Shown piece after piece: positions 1 to 8,850 of a stretch of DNA of 64,000 bases. This DNA comes from Paenarthrobacter sp. DKR-5 (GTDB lineage: Bacteria; Actinomycetota; Actinomycetes; Actinomycetales; Micrococcaceae). The stretch is taken from contig NZ_JAHBOI010000003.1 of NCBI RefSeq assembly GCF_018531425.1, forward strand, positions 1-64,000, in the 5' to 3' direction. Under the pieces are notes generated by a model. It made no database searches, was not told where the DNA came from, and was given only the letters and a program-made list of their open reading frames with translations. The position numbers were made by a program, and so were the translations under genes. How positions within the stretch are numbered: position 1 is the first letter of the stretch; each line of letters starts with the position of its first letter.

Positions 1-112
1 CGGTGACCTGGAGCTCCTTGATGACCTCGACCATCGGGCGCCCGTCATTGAGCATTTTCTGGCCCTGCCGGACCTTGGCGATGACCTGATCCGGGGTGTG
101 TCTGCGTACCAT
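1..112 (-). mobile_element. IS3-family transposase OrfA, N-terminal part (IS continues beyond window)
   Basis: Only the first 37 codons are inside the window. They start MVRRHTPDQVIAKVRQGQ and continue with a segment containing NDGRPMVEVIKEL, the usual start of the HTH OrfA protein of IS3-type elements in actinobacteria. The ATG is preceded by AGGAGG on the minus strand, so the start is well supported. The element's end probably lies near 144-148, where a TGTCC/GGACA inverted sequence surrounds position 140. No direct target repeat can be checked because the other end is outside. OrfA normally acts with a frameshifted OrfB carrying the DDE domain. Confidence 0.8.
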
Positions 113-148
113 GATTCGTGAATTTCCTCCTGTGTCCATTCTCGGACA

Positions 149-683
149 CGAAACTCACACAAACACTGGACTCCTACCTGGGGACCCAACCACAGCCACT
201 CCGACCCCGTCTGAGGCGAGTCCAGTCGGCACCACCTGTGAGTCCGAGGGCGCGACCGAATCCTTTGAAGGAACGGCGCTCGTATGCACCAAGGACCAGG
301 CGGGGGCCCTGATCTGGCTCGCGGAATCGGACTCTAAGCGGGTCGTTGCTCAGCTTGTGGCGCTTAAGGCTCAAGCAGAAAAGGCGGCCGCTGAGAAGGC
401 GGCGGCTGCCAAAGCCGCCGCGATTCAGAAGCAGGCGGCCGCACAGAAGGCGGCCGAGGCGAAGGCAGCTGCCGAGGCTCAGCAGGCTGCTGATCAGGCG
501 GCGGTGGCACAGCGGGCAGCTGATCAGGCGGCGGCGGCACAGCAGGCTGCTGATCAGGCTGCGGCGGCACAGCAGAACACGAGTGGCGCCACAGCGCTCT
601 GCGTAGATGGAACGTTGTCTTTCTCAGCCACGCATCGCGGAACTTGCTCCCACCACGGGGGCGTCTCGGTCTGGTACAAGTAA
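149..683 (+). pseudogene. DUF3761-domain protein, 5' end removed by IS insertion
   Basis: An open frame runs out of the IS edge and ends at 683. Its last ~30 residues (CVDGTLSF, then GTCSHHGGVSVW) are the Cys/His-containing DUF3761 signature, found at the C-terminus of small secreted or membrane-anchored actinobacterial proteins. Before it lies an Ala/Lys/Gln-rich helix with three near-identical 10-residue repeats. Family members have an N-terminal membrane or signal segment; none is present here, because the frame joins IS sequence directly. The frame technically stays open into the IS (a GTG lies at 96), so a fusion product is possible but unlikely to be functional. Confidence 0.7.
481..575 (+). 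repeat. 30-bp tandem repeat, three copies plus a stub
   Basis: Units start at 481, 511 and 541, with a few bases of a fourth. Each carries TGATCAGGC near its middle and ends GGCGG(T/C)GGCAC or GCGGCGGCAC. They encode a 10-residue coiled-coil-like repeat (AADQAAAAQQ type). Copies differ by only a few bases, mostly synonymous or conservative, suggesting recent expansion. Confidence 0.85.
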
Positions 684-753
684 CCGGTCTGTACCTTCGC
701 CCAAAATTTCGTGCGCATTCAACTCGCGTAAACATTCGCAGAGAGGCAAGTAG

Positions 754-915
754 TTGGGACTCATTTTTCGCCGTACCAAGAAGCTTGGGAAGAACACCAA
801 GCTGAACTTTTCCAAGAGCGGCGTTTCAGTATCCCGTAAAGCTGGGCCCGTCACCGTCAACAGCCGGGGCAGGATTACGATCCGCCTCGGCAAGGGGCTC
901 ACATGGCGGCTCTGA
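754..915 (+). CDS. DUF4236 family small protein (53 aa)
   Basis: A TTG start at 754, six bases after GAGAGGCA, gives MGLIFRRTKKLGKNTKL and ends TIRLGKGLTWRL. The pattern F-R-R-T-K...K-L-N-x-S-K-S-G-V-S-x-S is the DUF4236 signature, a short beta-rich domain of unknown function often found alone or at the N-terminus of larger proteins. A paralogue of exactly the same length lies at 20145-20306 on the other strand. A strong hairpin follows at 954-985. The short length and TTG start make it easy to miss. Confidence 0.75.
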   Translation: MGLIFRRTKKLGKNTKLNFSKSGVSVSRKAGPVTVNSRGRITIRLGKGLTWRL

Positions 916-953
916 ACAAATTTGGCTTTGCTCGATAGGCAATTACGCACATG

Positions 954-985
954 GAGGCCGGGTCTCACCCCGGCCTCTTCCCTTT
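954..985 (+). terminator. Rho-independent terminator after the DUF4236 gene
   Basis: GAGGCCGGG and CCCGGCCTC form a perfect 9-bp stem with a 6-base loop, followed by TTCCCTTTTC. It lies 38 bases after the DUF4236 stop and is oriented for rightward transcription. Confidence 0.75.
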
Positions 986-1185
986 TCGGAACCCCGAGGC
1001 TCTACTCTCGTCCGACAACTATCGCCCGCACGGCGTTAGGGGAAGTTCGTTTTCACCCGCTGTGCACGTGCATCCTGCCGATTCGGTAGTTGCTCGCCCA
1101 GTTCGCTGCCGCGTGGCGGCGGAGAAACGACGACCGCGCGGCTGTGCGTCAAGCGCGTCCGGCCTTGTCGAAGTGCGCTCGGTTT

Positions 1186-1229
1186 ACTTCTGCGTCGTGG
1201 CTGCGGGCTCGCGGCCACGACACAGAAGT
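1186..1229. repeat. Long inverted repeat, likely terminator of the leftward zinc-ribbon gene
   Basis: ACTTCTG-C-GTCGTGGC pairs with GCCACGAC-A-CAGAAGT: 16-bp arms with one mismatch and a 12-base loop, ending five bases before the stop codon of the 1234-1968 gene. There is no T-run on either side, so it could be a terminator of the hairpin-only kind or an extragenic repeat. Confidence 0.6.
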
Positions 1230-1233
1230 TGTA

Positions 1234-1968
1234 CTAACTTCCGAGATGCCAGCTGTAGCTGCCCTCGTTCCAATCGATGGTGGCTGAAAAGCGATAACCC
1301 GAGGCCGACCCGTCACTGTTCTTCTTGTTGACCGCGATGCACTCAAAAGTGCCGGTCAGTGAGGTGAGGTCATCCACTGAGCCCCCGCCCAAGGGTGTGC
1401 ACGAGGCCGAAAGGATAGGGCCGTCCAGGGTTCCGTCGGTCACGCGAGACTTCGCATCCTTGACGATTGACGCTTCGAGGGCCGACACGTAGCTTTTGCG
1501 CAGGTCCCGGGCCGCTTCATCCGACGCTTCTTTTGCCGCGGCGGACGCCGAAGCTTCCGCAGAAGCGGAAGCGGACGCGGATGCTGAAGCTTCCGCTGCG
1601 GCAGACGCAGCATCTTGCTGCGCCTTCAGCTCGTTGTTGTGCTGGATACCAAGCCCAATGGCCGCAAAGATAGCAACGAACACGACTACGGCCAGCGAAA
1701 TGAACGCTGTGCGCTTCGTCATTCTCAGCCGGGGTTTACGACTGATGTACGCGGCACCGCAGTTGGGGCAAAAGTTGCCGACCGTCCGGGTCTGCACACT
1801 GCACTTGCTGCAGACCTTCACGGGGATGTCGGTGACGTCAGGTTCGACCGGCGCCAGAGCATCAGGCTCGGGGTCCGCTCGTTTACCAGCATCCTCGATG
1901 GTGGGAGAAGCCGCGGAAGGTGCGTCGTCACGCACGTCGGCTGCCGCCTGGTCGACTTCATTGAGCAT
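1234..1968 (-). CDS. Zinc-ribbon single-pass membrane protein (244 aa)
   Basis: The N-terminal ~50 residues are acidic. A zinc ribbon follows with two Cys pairs (KVCSKCSVQ, then FCPNCGAAY), then basic residues and one transmembrane helix (AFISLAVVVFVAIFAAIGLG, about 88-107). Next comes a long Ala/Ser/Glu/Lys low-complexity helix, and a C-terminal domain of ~100 residues with two cysteines (SASCTPLGGG and GTFECIAV) that could form a disulfide outside the cell. The topology predicted is zinc ribbon inside, C-terminal domain outside. The function is unknown. The gene stands alone with a strong hairpin right after its stop. Confidence 0.8.
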   Translation of the reverse strand: MLNEVDQAAADVRDDAPSAASPTIEDAGKRADPEPDALAPVEPDVTDIPVKVCSKCSVQTRTVGNFCPNCGAAYISRKPRLRMTKRTAFISLAVVVFVAIFAAIGLGIQHNNELKAQQDAASAAAEASASASASASAEASASAAAKEASDEAARDLRKSYVSALEASIVKDAKSRVTDGTLDGPILSASCTPLGGGSVDDLTSLTGTFECIAVNKKNSDGSASGYRFSATIDWNEGSYSWHLGS

Positions 1969-1989
1969 GGGAATCTCCTCGGAAGATAG

Positions 1990-2700
1990 GAATGGGACTG
2001 GGCTCGCTTGCCCCGTCGTGAGAGGGCAGAGCTGTGTGCCTTGGAAGAGGCGATATGACTCGGCCGGATCGGCGATTGTCAGGGAATCGGTCTACAAGCT
2101 TCGACACAAGATGGCGCTAGAGGTGATCGACCAACCCGACCGATGCCGACGTTTGCGCAGCTGCCACCGATAACGAATACATGTTCCCCCAACAGAACGG
2201 CACTGTGTGTGCCGTGGAAATATCAGCAAAATCCTATATTGTTGCCGCGTGAATTGGGGTACTGTCGGTCCTGAGTCGTTGAAAAAGTTTGGAGGAACGT
2301 GCGCTGCGTCGGGCACGGCTTCACCAAACGTTCGGGAACGATTGGCTCGATTTGCGTCAAGAATGGGCACAAAATGGCCTATTTGCCGAGCTCATGCGCT
2401 CTGGCATGCAGTTTGTCACCAAGCGGGGGCGAGTCCTCGGAGCGGCCCGCGTCCCCGCGAAGCTCCTGGGCCCCGGGGAAGGCCGCCCTTCTTGTGGATC
2501 ACGATGACCAAGTCTAAGACGAACTTAGGTCGAAGTGGCCCCGCTGATTCAACCAGGGCTGCTTGTATCTGACCAGCTTAATGCCTTCATCGGCAGCTAC
2601 ATCTATAAACGCGTCTTCGCAATCTCCGACGGGCATTCCCATATCCTGAAACCACCCGTCGACAAGGACGTCCGTTGGCCGTTGTCAGCCTCGTCAAATT
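1990..2700. other. Gene-poor stretch, possible remnants only
   Basis: No ORF here matches a family I recognise. Two weak candidates exist. One is a TTG-started 72-aa frame at 2289-2507 (+) containing WLDLRQEWAQNGLFAELM. The other is a minus-strand frame ending at 2514 that reads GWFQDMGMPVGDCEDAF and ends WLNQRGHFDLSSS, with an upstream stop and no good start except ATG at 2642. Both look like protein but neither has convincing start signals. They may be remnants of decayed genes near the IS. Confidence 0.3.
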
Positions 2701-2955
2701 AGTTGTCAGCGGTGGGTCCACTCCAAGAACTTCGGCAAACTAGCAGACATAGCGCGAACATGCGCCGGCCCGAGCCCCCGGTCCCCCGTCTCTTGTAAAT
2801 GGTGGACAACCAGGAGGGTAGAAGGCGTGCGGCTGTGCAACTTGGGCCGAATGCGGAATCCTGCGCCCGTGCCAGTGGTAGGGGATTGCCGCCTGAAGCA
2901 GCAGGTGGCTCGAAGGTCTCGGCAATGGCTTTCGCTTCGCCGAGACCTCCCCCAT

Positions 2956-3252
2956 CTACTCCTGGCTAGCCAGGAGCTTGCCTTCTTGGGCACGTCCTTC
3001 GACTCCGGACACCGGGTCGGCAGAGACGCTGACGAGATAATCGATGCCTCCGACGGCGCGGCTGACGCCGACTAGCAGAACGATAAGCCCAGTCAGGAGG
3101 ACGATGGCACCGATGAATACCCACACGATTGCTTTGCTTCCCGAGTAGTAGCTGAAGGACGCAGGCAGGGCGAATGTCAGGACCAGGGTACCGAGAAACT
3201 GGAGCAGGATGCCCACGACCACGAGAGGTTGAGCGCGCTTTGGCTTAGACAA
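2956..3252 (-). CDS. Small membrane protein, two transmembrane helices (98 aa)
   Basis: MSKPKRAQPLVVVGILLQFL opens with a short basic cytoplasmic end followed by a hydrophobic helix (about 10-30), then a second helix around VWVFIGAIVLLTGLIVLLVG (about 44-63), then a soluble tail of ~35 residues. The pattern is that of small actinobacterial integral membrane proteins of unknown function. About 220 bases separate its start from the divergent helicase gene at 3475. Confidence 0.65.
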   Translation of the reverse strand: MSKPKRAQPLVVVGILLQFLGTLVLTFALPASFSYYSGSKAIVWVFIGAIVLLTGLIVLLVGVSRAVGGIDYLVSVSADPVSGVEGRAQEGKLLASQE

Positions 3253-3276
3253 ATTAATTCCCCCAACGGAGTAGAA

Positions 3277-3423
3277 ATGAATGACTTTCAGAGATTAGTA
3301 GCAAGCTATCTCTTTGAGTACAGCGACACGACGAGAGAGGTTTCCGACCGCAACCAGACTCGTCTGATCAGAGCGTGGCGTTGCCCGGTGCTCATCATCG
3401 GCAGCAGGTTTCACTGCTGCTGA
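3277..3423 (+). CDS. Possible 48-aa ORF ahead of the helicase
   Basis: ATG at 3277, preceded by CGGAG, gives MNDFQRLVASYLFEYSDTT and ends GSRFHCC just 51 bases before the helicase start. No family is recognised. It is listed because it is short, has a plausible ribosome site and leads into the defence gene; it may equally be leader sequence with no product. Confidence 0.25.
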   Translation: MNDFQRLVASYLFEYSDTTREVSDRNQTRLIRAWRCPVLIIGSRFHCC

Positions 3424-3474
3424 CACGGCCGTTTCCATTCGACGATTGTCGTTCCAGCCCAATACCCTGGCGCA

Positions 3475-6400
3475 GTGGATAACTTCATTGGGGGAGGGGC
3501 GGCGGAGCAGCTGCCTGAGGGCTTGTACGAACTTCTAAACACGGATGCGCTGGGCACACAGCTGTACGTCGACGCAGGACTTCAACCAGTATTCGCGGGC
3601 GTTCATGATGAAGACACCCCGGACGTTCTCTCCCGCCATGTCGCCGACGCCGTCCGGCGTGCCTTGACCGCGGCCAAGCCCACGGAACGCGTAGCCCTCG
3701 CGAACAAGCTGCTCCAGGACCTGAACGCAGGAGACCGAATCGCCCCCGGCCCCACCCAGCTTCAGTCCCTCTATAAACCGGACGCGCTCAAACGCCGACA
3801 GCTCCGCCGGCCCACAACAAAGCTCAGCGATTCTGCCCTGCTCACCAACAGCAAGGACGACCCCAACCTAGCTGCCGAGCTGAGAGCCGAGATCGAGTCT
3901 GCCAACACCGTAGACCTGCTGTGCGCGTTCGTCCGCTGGACCGGACTGCGCCTCCTCGAGCCGGCTCTCGAGGGGCTCGCGGAACGGGGGGCGAGGTTCC
4001 GGGTCATCACCACGACGTATATGGGTGCGACGGAGCGGCGGGCGATCGACGAGCTCGTCAGGCGCTACCGCGCGGAGGTGAAGATCAGTTATGAGACCCA
4101 GGCAACGCGGTTGCACGCCAAGGCCTGGCTCTTTCGCCGCGACACGGGCTTCGACACCGCCTATGTCGGGAGTTCAAACCTCAGCCAGGCGGCCCTGCTG
4201 GACGGCCTTGAATGGAACGTGCGTCTGAGCTCTGTGGCGACGCCGGCACTGCTGGAAAAATTCGAGGTCACCTTTGACAGCTACTGGGAGCAGCGAGCGT
4301 TCCAGAGCTACGATCCGGACCGCGACGGCGAGAAGCTTGATGCGGCTCTTGAGCGGAACGGTGGACGCCGCACCGCAGCCCCTGATGCTGCGACAGGCCT
4401 GGAGGTGGAGCCGTTTCTGCATCAGACCGAGATGCTGGAGGATCTGGAGGCCGAGCGGCAGAAGGGCTACCGGAGGAATCTGCTCGTGGCTGCAACTGGC
4501 ACGGGCAAGACCGTGATCGCCGCCCTGGACTACAAACGCCTGCGCGATGCGGCAGGCCGGGACCTGAAGCTCCTCTTCGTCGCCCATCGCCAGGAGATCC
4601 TCAAACAAGCCCTGCGCACCTACCGCGACGTTATGCAGGACGGCGCGTTCGGGGAACTCCTCGTCGGTGAGCATAAGCCCCGCGAATGGAAGCACCTCTT
4701 CGCCTCCGTGCAGTCCCTTGCCGCCCTTGGCATTGAGGACGTCGCGCCGGATTTCTTCGACGTCGTCGTGATCGACGAGTTCCACCACGCCATGGCGCCC
4801 ACGTACCGCAGGCTGCTCGATCATCTTCGGCCGCAGGAACTGTTGGGGCTTACAGCGACCCCGGAACGCGGTGATGGAGTGAACGTCGCTAACCAGTTCT
4901 TTGGGGGACGGACCGCCAGCGAGCTGAGGCTCTGGGATGCGTTGGATGCCGATCTGCTTGTCCCCTTCCACTACTTCGGCGTTTCAGATGATGTGGACCT
5001 CAGCCGACTCGAGTGGAAACGTGGCACTTACGACACCGCCCAGCTTGACCGCCTCTACACCGGTAACGATGCCCGCGCCGCAAAGGTGATCCGAGAACTT
5101 CGGGACAAGGTAACAAGCACCGAGCACATGCGGGCCATCGGGTTCTGCGTCTCCGTGCAGCACGCCCGCTACATGGCGGAAGTCTTCAACCGCGCGGGGA
5201 TCGTCTCTGTTGCCGTCGACGGGGGCACCGATGATGCGGAACGGGCCCTTGCGCTCGCACGTCTCCGCAACAAAGAGATTAACTGCATCTTCGCGGTTGA
5301 TCTCTTCAATGAAGGACTGGACCTGCCGCAAGTCGACACGATACTTCTGCTGCGCCCGACGCAGAGTGCGACGGTGTTCCTGCAGCAGCTCGGCCGCGGG
5401 CTGCGCCGGGCTGATGACAAAGCCGTCCTCACCGTCCTGGACTTCATCGGCCAGCAGAGGCGCGAGTTCCGCTTCGATCTGCGCTATCGGGCCTTGACCG
5501 GCTACGGACGTAAAGAGCTGGAGAAGGCCGTGGAGGACGAGTTCCCGTTCCTACCGTCGGGCTCGCAGATCGTCCTGGACAGGGTGGCTCAGCAAGTGGT
5601 CCTGGAGAACATCAAGGCACAGCTGCGCTTCAGCCGGCCGCAGCTGGTCAGTGATATCGCGTCACAAGCGGAGACTCAGCTTGAGGTTTACCTGGCGAAG
5701 TCCGGCAACGACGTGAAGACCATCTACCGCTCCACGCGTGACTCCTGGACGGGTTACCTGCGCCAGGCACGGCTGATCGAGGGGTTCTCGCCCGCCGAAG
5801 CCGCCATCCGCGGCAAGTTGGCAGAACTGTCCGACGCCGGGGAAAGCCGCCTGCTCGCGCGCATGGCCGCGCTCATCCATGTGGACGACAAGGAACGGGC
5901 TGAGGCCTACTCAATGCTGGTCGAGGAAGACGCGCCGCGCTACGCCGACCTCGGTCCACGGGAGCAGACCTTCGCCCGGATGCTCTTCTACACACTGTGG
6001 GACGACGCGGGCGGGTTTGCCACTTACGACGACGGGCTCGATCACCTGCGCGCCTACCGCTACGTCTGTCAGGAGATCCAGCAGCTCGTGAATCTCGGTG
6101 CCGACCGGTCATCTCACGCCGCCAAGAGCCTTGGCGCCGGCCTGCAGCACATTCCCCTGCTGACACACGCCACCTACCGGCGGGAAGAGGTGCTTGCCGC
6201 GCTTGGATACGGTTCCCTGGAGACAGGCAAGAACGTGAAGCATCGAGAGGGCGTCGCCTGGTGCCCGCAAAGCTCCACCGACGCGTTCTTCGTGACCCTC
6301 AACAAGGACGACAAGAACCACTCAGCCACCACGATGTACAAGGACTACGCGATCAGCCCTGAGCTGTTCCACTGGGAGTCGCAGAACGCGACGTCCACGT

Positions 6401-6630
6401 CGAGTCCGACCGGCCGCAGGTATCTAGACCGGAATGCGCACGGGTCGCACATCCTCCTTTTTACCCGCGATACCGCCGACGACGAGACGGGACTTACCGT
6501 GCCGTACACCTGTCTGGGGCAGGTCGACTACGTGCGGCATGCCGGCGAGAAGCCGATTGGGATCACCTGGAGGCTGCACCGGCCCATGCCGGGCGATGTG
6601 TTCGCGACGGCTGCTGCGGTGGCGCAGTAG
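3475..6630 (+). CDS. PLD-nuclease / superfamily 2 helicase / DUF3427 protein (1051 aa)
   Basis: Domains in order: a phospholipase-D-like nuclease region at ~135-260 with H214-x-K216 (RLHAKAWLF) and the GSSNLS motif at 232-237; a DEAD/DEAH-like helicase with Walker A ATGTGKT at 340-346, DEFHH box at 434-438 and motif III LTATPER at 459-465; helicase domain 2 ending in QQLGRGLRR; and a C-terminal DUF3427 region from about 700. The start is GTG. Proteins of this build are large single-gene candidates for anti-phage or DNA-processing functions and commonly sit in defence islands. The placement beside a broken Mrr gene and mcrBC fits that, but the activity is inferred. The single HKD-type motif implies that the nuclease would work as a dimer. 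Confidence 0.85.
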   Translation: MDNFIGGGAAEQLPEGLYELLNTDALGTQLYVDAGLQPVFAGVHDEDTPDVLSRHVADAVRRALTAAKPTERVALANKLLQDLNAGDRIAPGPTQLQSLYKPDALKRRQLRRPTTKLSDSALLTNSKDDPNLAAELRAEIESANTVDLLCAFVRWTGLRLLEPALEGLAERGARFRVITTTYMGATERRAIDELVRRYRAEVKISYETQATRLHAKAWLFRRDTGFDTAYVGSSNLSQAALLDGLEWNVRLSSVATPALLEKFEVTFDSYWEQRAFQSYDPDRDGEKLDAALERNGGRRTAAPDAATGLEVEPFLHQTEMLEDLEAERQKGYRRNLLVAATGTGKTVIAALDYKRLRDAAGRDLKLLFVAHRQEILKQALRTYRDVMQDGAFGELLVGEHKPREWKHLFASVQSLAALGIEDVAPDFFDVVVIDEFHHAMAPTYRRLLDHLRPQELLGLTATPERGDGVNVANQFFGGRTASELRLWDALDADLLVPFHYFGVSDDVDLSRLEWKRGTYDTAQLDRLYTGNDARAAKVIRELRDKVTSTEHMRAIGFCVSVQHARYMAEVFNRAGIVSVAVDGGTDDAERALALARLRNKEINCIFAVDLFNEGLDLPQVDTILLLRPTQSATVFLQQLGRGLRRADDKAVLTVLDFIGQQRREFRFDLRYRALTGYGRKELEKAVEDEFPFLPSGSQIVLDRVAQQVVLENIKAQLRFSRPQLVSDIASQAETQLEVYLAKSGNDVKTIYRSTRDSWTGYLRQARLIEGFSPAEAAIRGKLAELSDAGESRLLARMAALIHVDDKERAEAYSMLVEEDAPRYADLGPREQTFARMLFYTLWDDAGGFATYDDGLDHLRAYRYVCQEIQQLVNLGADRSSHAAKSLGAGLQHIPLLTHATYRREEVLAALGYGSLETGKNVKHREGVAWCPQSSTDAFFVTLNKDDKNHSATTMYKDYAISPELFHWESQNATSTSSPTGRRYLDRNAHGSHILLFTRDTADDETGLTVPYTCLGQVDYVRHAGEKPIGITWRLHRPMPGDVFATAAAVAQ

Positions 6631-6999
6631 CACTACCAATACTCGCTCACACACTTCCGCTGGGAGGGCAGTCACATCTGCCGCCATCATGGCACCTCTG
6701 TTGTGCGACCGCGGCGAGCAACAGGCTTGTCCAGCACCATGCGCATGCGGTTCAGTAGCAGCCGTTGGGCAATGTGCTGGTGTGTGAAGCAATTCGTCTG
6801 CTCAAGGAAATTCGCCAGGTGGTACTGGGAGGGTGTCCTCAAGTCAGGCGCACGCGTCCTCCGGGAGGGGCGCTCGGGCGCCGTCGTGAAGTTCTCCCTC
6901 ATCGCGGTGCGGCTCATACGTCCAGGCTTGTGCCGCGACGGCCTGATAGATCCAGATTCCCGAAGGTCACCTGATTGTGCTGAGCGCCCTCTCGTTCTC
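6631..6999. other. Non-coding or decayed stretch after the helicase
   Basis: No confident gene. Reading past the helicase stop in the same frame gives HYQYSLTHFRWEGSH, and the minus strand holds a 76-aa frame (6687-6917) containing YHLANFLEQTNCFTHQH. Both have protein-like composition but no recognised family, so this is probably debris of a lost gene within the defence island. Confidence 0.35.
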
Positions 7000-7657
7000 C
7001 TAGAGGCTATCGAAGAAATCCTGATCCAGCTTCTTCACGATCACAGTTCGATCGATTTGGATGCCCACGCCGTAGTCGAACATGAGCGATGTAAGCCGCT
7101 GCCCATCGATAAGAATCAATGTGTAGTGCGCGGTGTCTCGTGCGAACGCGGGAGTACCCGTCGCGAATGTCGAAGAAGTGATGAAGATGCCCCTGGTCGC
7201 ACGGAACTGGCCCAATGCACCACTGAACGCCTGTACTTCGGGAGCGCCGACATTGTTTCCCTCGGATTAGCGCTTAGCCCGCAGATAGACTCGGTCAAAC
7301 CAAGGGCGTCCTGCCAGACGATTCCATCGATGCCTTTGTCGCCTGGCCGCTGCGTGGGCTTTAGGTTGTCTTCGCGGTCTGTATCAACAAAGAGGATTAT
7401 CAACCCTGTTCTGACAGCTTTTCCGATGTGGATCCGACGTCATGAGGTGTACTCAACCCTGACCTTCGGATGAGCTCGCTTACGAGTCGGTAAAGAAACG
7501 TGGCGATGGTCCTACTCTGTCCGGCGTACAGCGTCACGAGGAGCTATCGGTTTCCCGTCGAGTCGGCCAGGCGTGTGCGGACTGCGAGACCACTTTGATT
7601 TGGGCCTAATTCGTCGGCGCACACGGCGCGGGTAATTCCCAGAAAGTCGGTTGTCAT
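7000..7657 (-). pseudogene. Mrr-like restriction endonuclease, broken by several lesions
   Basis: The C-terminal reading frame (7000-7266) has GALGQFRATRGIFITSSTF followed by LILIDGQRLTSLMFDYGVG, the conserved end of Mrr-type PD-(D/E)xK enzymes that cut methylated DNA. Just upstream, in a different frame, lies RPGDKGIDGIVWQDALGL, the Mrr GDGGIDG active-site region. The frame must shift near 7283-7300 (DRVYLRAKR corresponds to the usual VYxQAKR active-site strand) and an in-frame TAA lies at 7267-7269. The 5' end begins with an ATG that overlaps the mcrC stop (ATGA), reads MTTDFLGITRAVCADEL, and meets a TAG at 7544-7546. The gene was therefore once the third, coupled member of the mcrBC operon and is now dead. 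Confidence 0.75.
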
Positions 7658-8850
7658 TGTGCGGAGGAGCTCCCTGAACGGAGTAGAGATGCACGTTTTA
7701 GCCGATCCGCGAGGGCACGGATCGATGCAGTTCGTTGGGCATGAGCCTGATTGAGCTCGATTGCTGCGAGCGAGATCGTGACGTTGCCTACTTCGAGTCG
7801 CCCGATGGGTGGTCGTTCGGGGTAGACAAGGGTGCACTCGGGCAGGCCATGACGAGTCGCATACGCGACCGCCTGGAAGACGTCGTCGCTCGAGACTCCT
7901 TTCTGGGCGACCTGCTTGTACTTGACATCAGCGACGGCGATCACCCGGGAGCCGTCGCGAATGACGATGTCCGGGCGGATCGGGACCTGTCGGTGCGCGT
8001 CGAGATAGTCACCAACCTGCAGGTCGACGGTGAGTGTGGATCCGAGCGCTCCGCGGATACCGTGTCCGACGACATCCTCGAAGACTTGATTCATGTCGAC
8101 GATGAAGGCGGCCGCGTTCGTCGAGCCCTCGTCCTCGAAGTCGAGGGCGCCCCATTTGAGGATGATGCGCGCGAGCGTTACTGCTGGGCGGTAGCGCAAA
8201 TTGAGCCGGGTCCATTGAACCGAAGGCGGAGTCGGCGAAGGCCGGATCGGAGTGACTTCGAGCAGCCGATACTCGAGGCGTCTGAGTTGGAGTTGGAGCG
8301 AGCTCGTTAGCCCGGGAAGTCGGAGGAGCAGTCGCCCGGCCCCGGCGAGCAGCTGGTTCTCGAGGATATCGGTCGTGTACTCGTCGTAAGTCACGGCGAT
8401 GGGGAGGGGCAGGCCGGGGTTTCGGGCTATCTGACGGCTGAGGTTGATGCGTCCGCGAACGGCGTAGAGGTCAGCTTCTTCGGTCAGGTACCCCTGGAGG
8501 ATGCCGCCGTTGAGTGCCCGTTCGGCCGTTGCGAGGAATGCGCCGGCAATCGTGGCGATGAGCTCGTCCGATGCCGCCCACGCGACGTCGCGATGGTCCC
8601 AGGCAATCCGGTCGAGTGAGGTGACGAGCAGCTCGATCAGCCGATCCGGTCGTACCTTCGGACGGACGCGCACTTCGAGATCGTCGATGCAGGTGATGCC
8701 GACGTGCTGCTTCGCGGAGAGGGTCCAACGGTTTGGATGGGCAGGGTCTGGGCCGATCCTGAATGCGGATGAGCGCGCGAGCTGCTGGATTACAGCGGGG
8801 GAAAGATCGAGGTCCCCGGCGCTTTCCCACTCGGCCAGCTCAATCCTCAT
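7654..8850 (-). CDS. mcrC: McrC family protein, nuclease subunit of a modified-DNA restriction system
   Basis: McrC-type proteins supply the PD-(D/E)xK nuclease that McrB activates. Here the core is FIVDMNQVFEDVV followed by PD at residues 293-294 and the D308-V-K310 triplet (AVADVKYK). Start choice: ATG at 8850 (MRIELAEWESAG) overlaps the mcrB end by 11 bases, as is usual for the pair; an ATG eight codons upstream is also open. Length 398 aa is normal for the family. The stop overlaps the ATG of the decayed Mrr-like gene. McrC does not recognise DNA alone and needs McrB. Confidence 0.88.
   Translation of the reverse strand: MRIELAEWESAGDLDLSPAVIQQLARSSAFRIGPDPAHPNRWTLSAKQHVGITCIDDLEVRVRPKVRPDRLIELLVTSLDRIAWDHRDVAWAASDELIATIAGAFLATAERALNGGILQGYLTEEADLYAVRGRINLSRQIARNPGLPLPIAVTYDEYTTDILENQLLAGAGRLLLRLPGLTSSLQLQLRRLEYRLLEVTPIRPSPTPPSVQWTRLNLRYRPAVTLARIILKWGALDFEDEGSTNAAAFIVDMNQVFEDVVGHGIRGALGSTLTVDLQVGDYLDAHRQVPIRPDIVIRDGSRVIAVADVKYKQVAQKGVSSDDVFQAVAYATRHGLPECTLVYPERPPIGRLEVGNVTISLAAIELNQAHAQRTASIRALADRLKRASLLRSGSSSAQ

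Noticed and set aside
2706-2993. 95-aa and 71-aa minus-strand frames downstream of the small membrane protein gene
   Set aside because: They overlap the end of a clear membrane-protein gene, have no ribosome site and no recognisable family.
6703-7473. Long plus-strand frame across the Mrr-like region
   Set aside because: The minus strand carries recognisable Mrr motifs; the plus frame is their shadow with low-complexity Arg/Cys-rich sequence.
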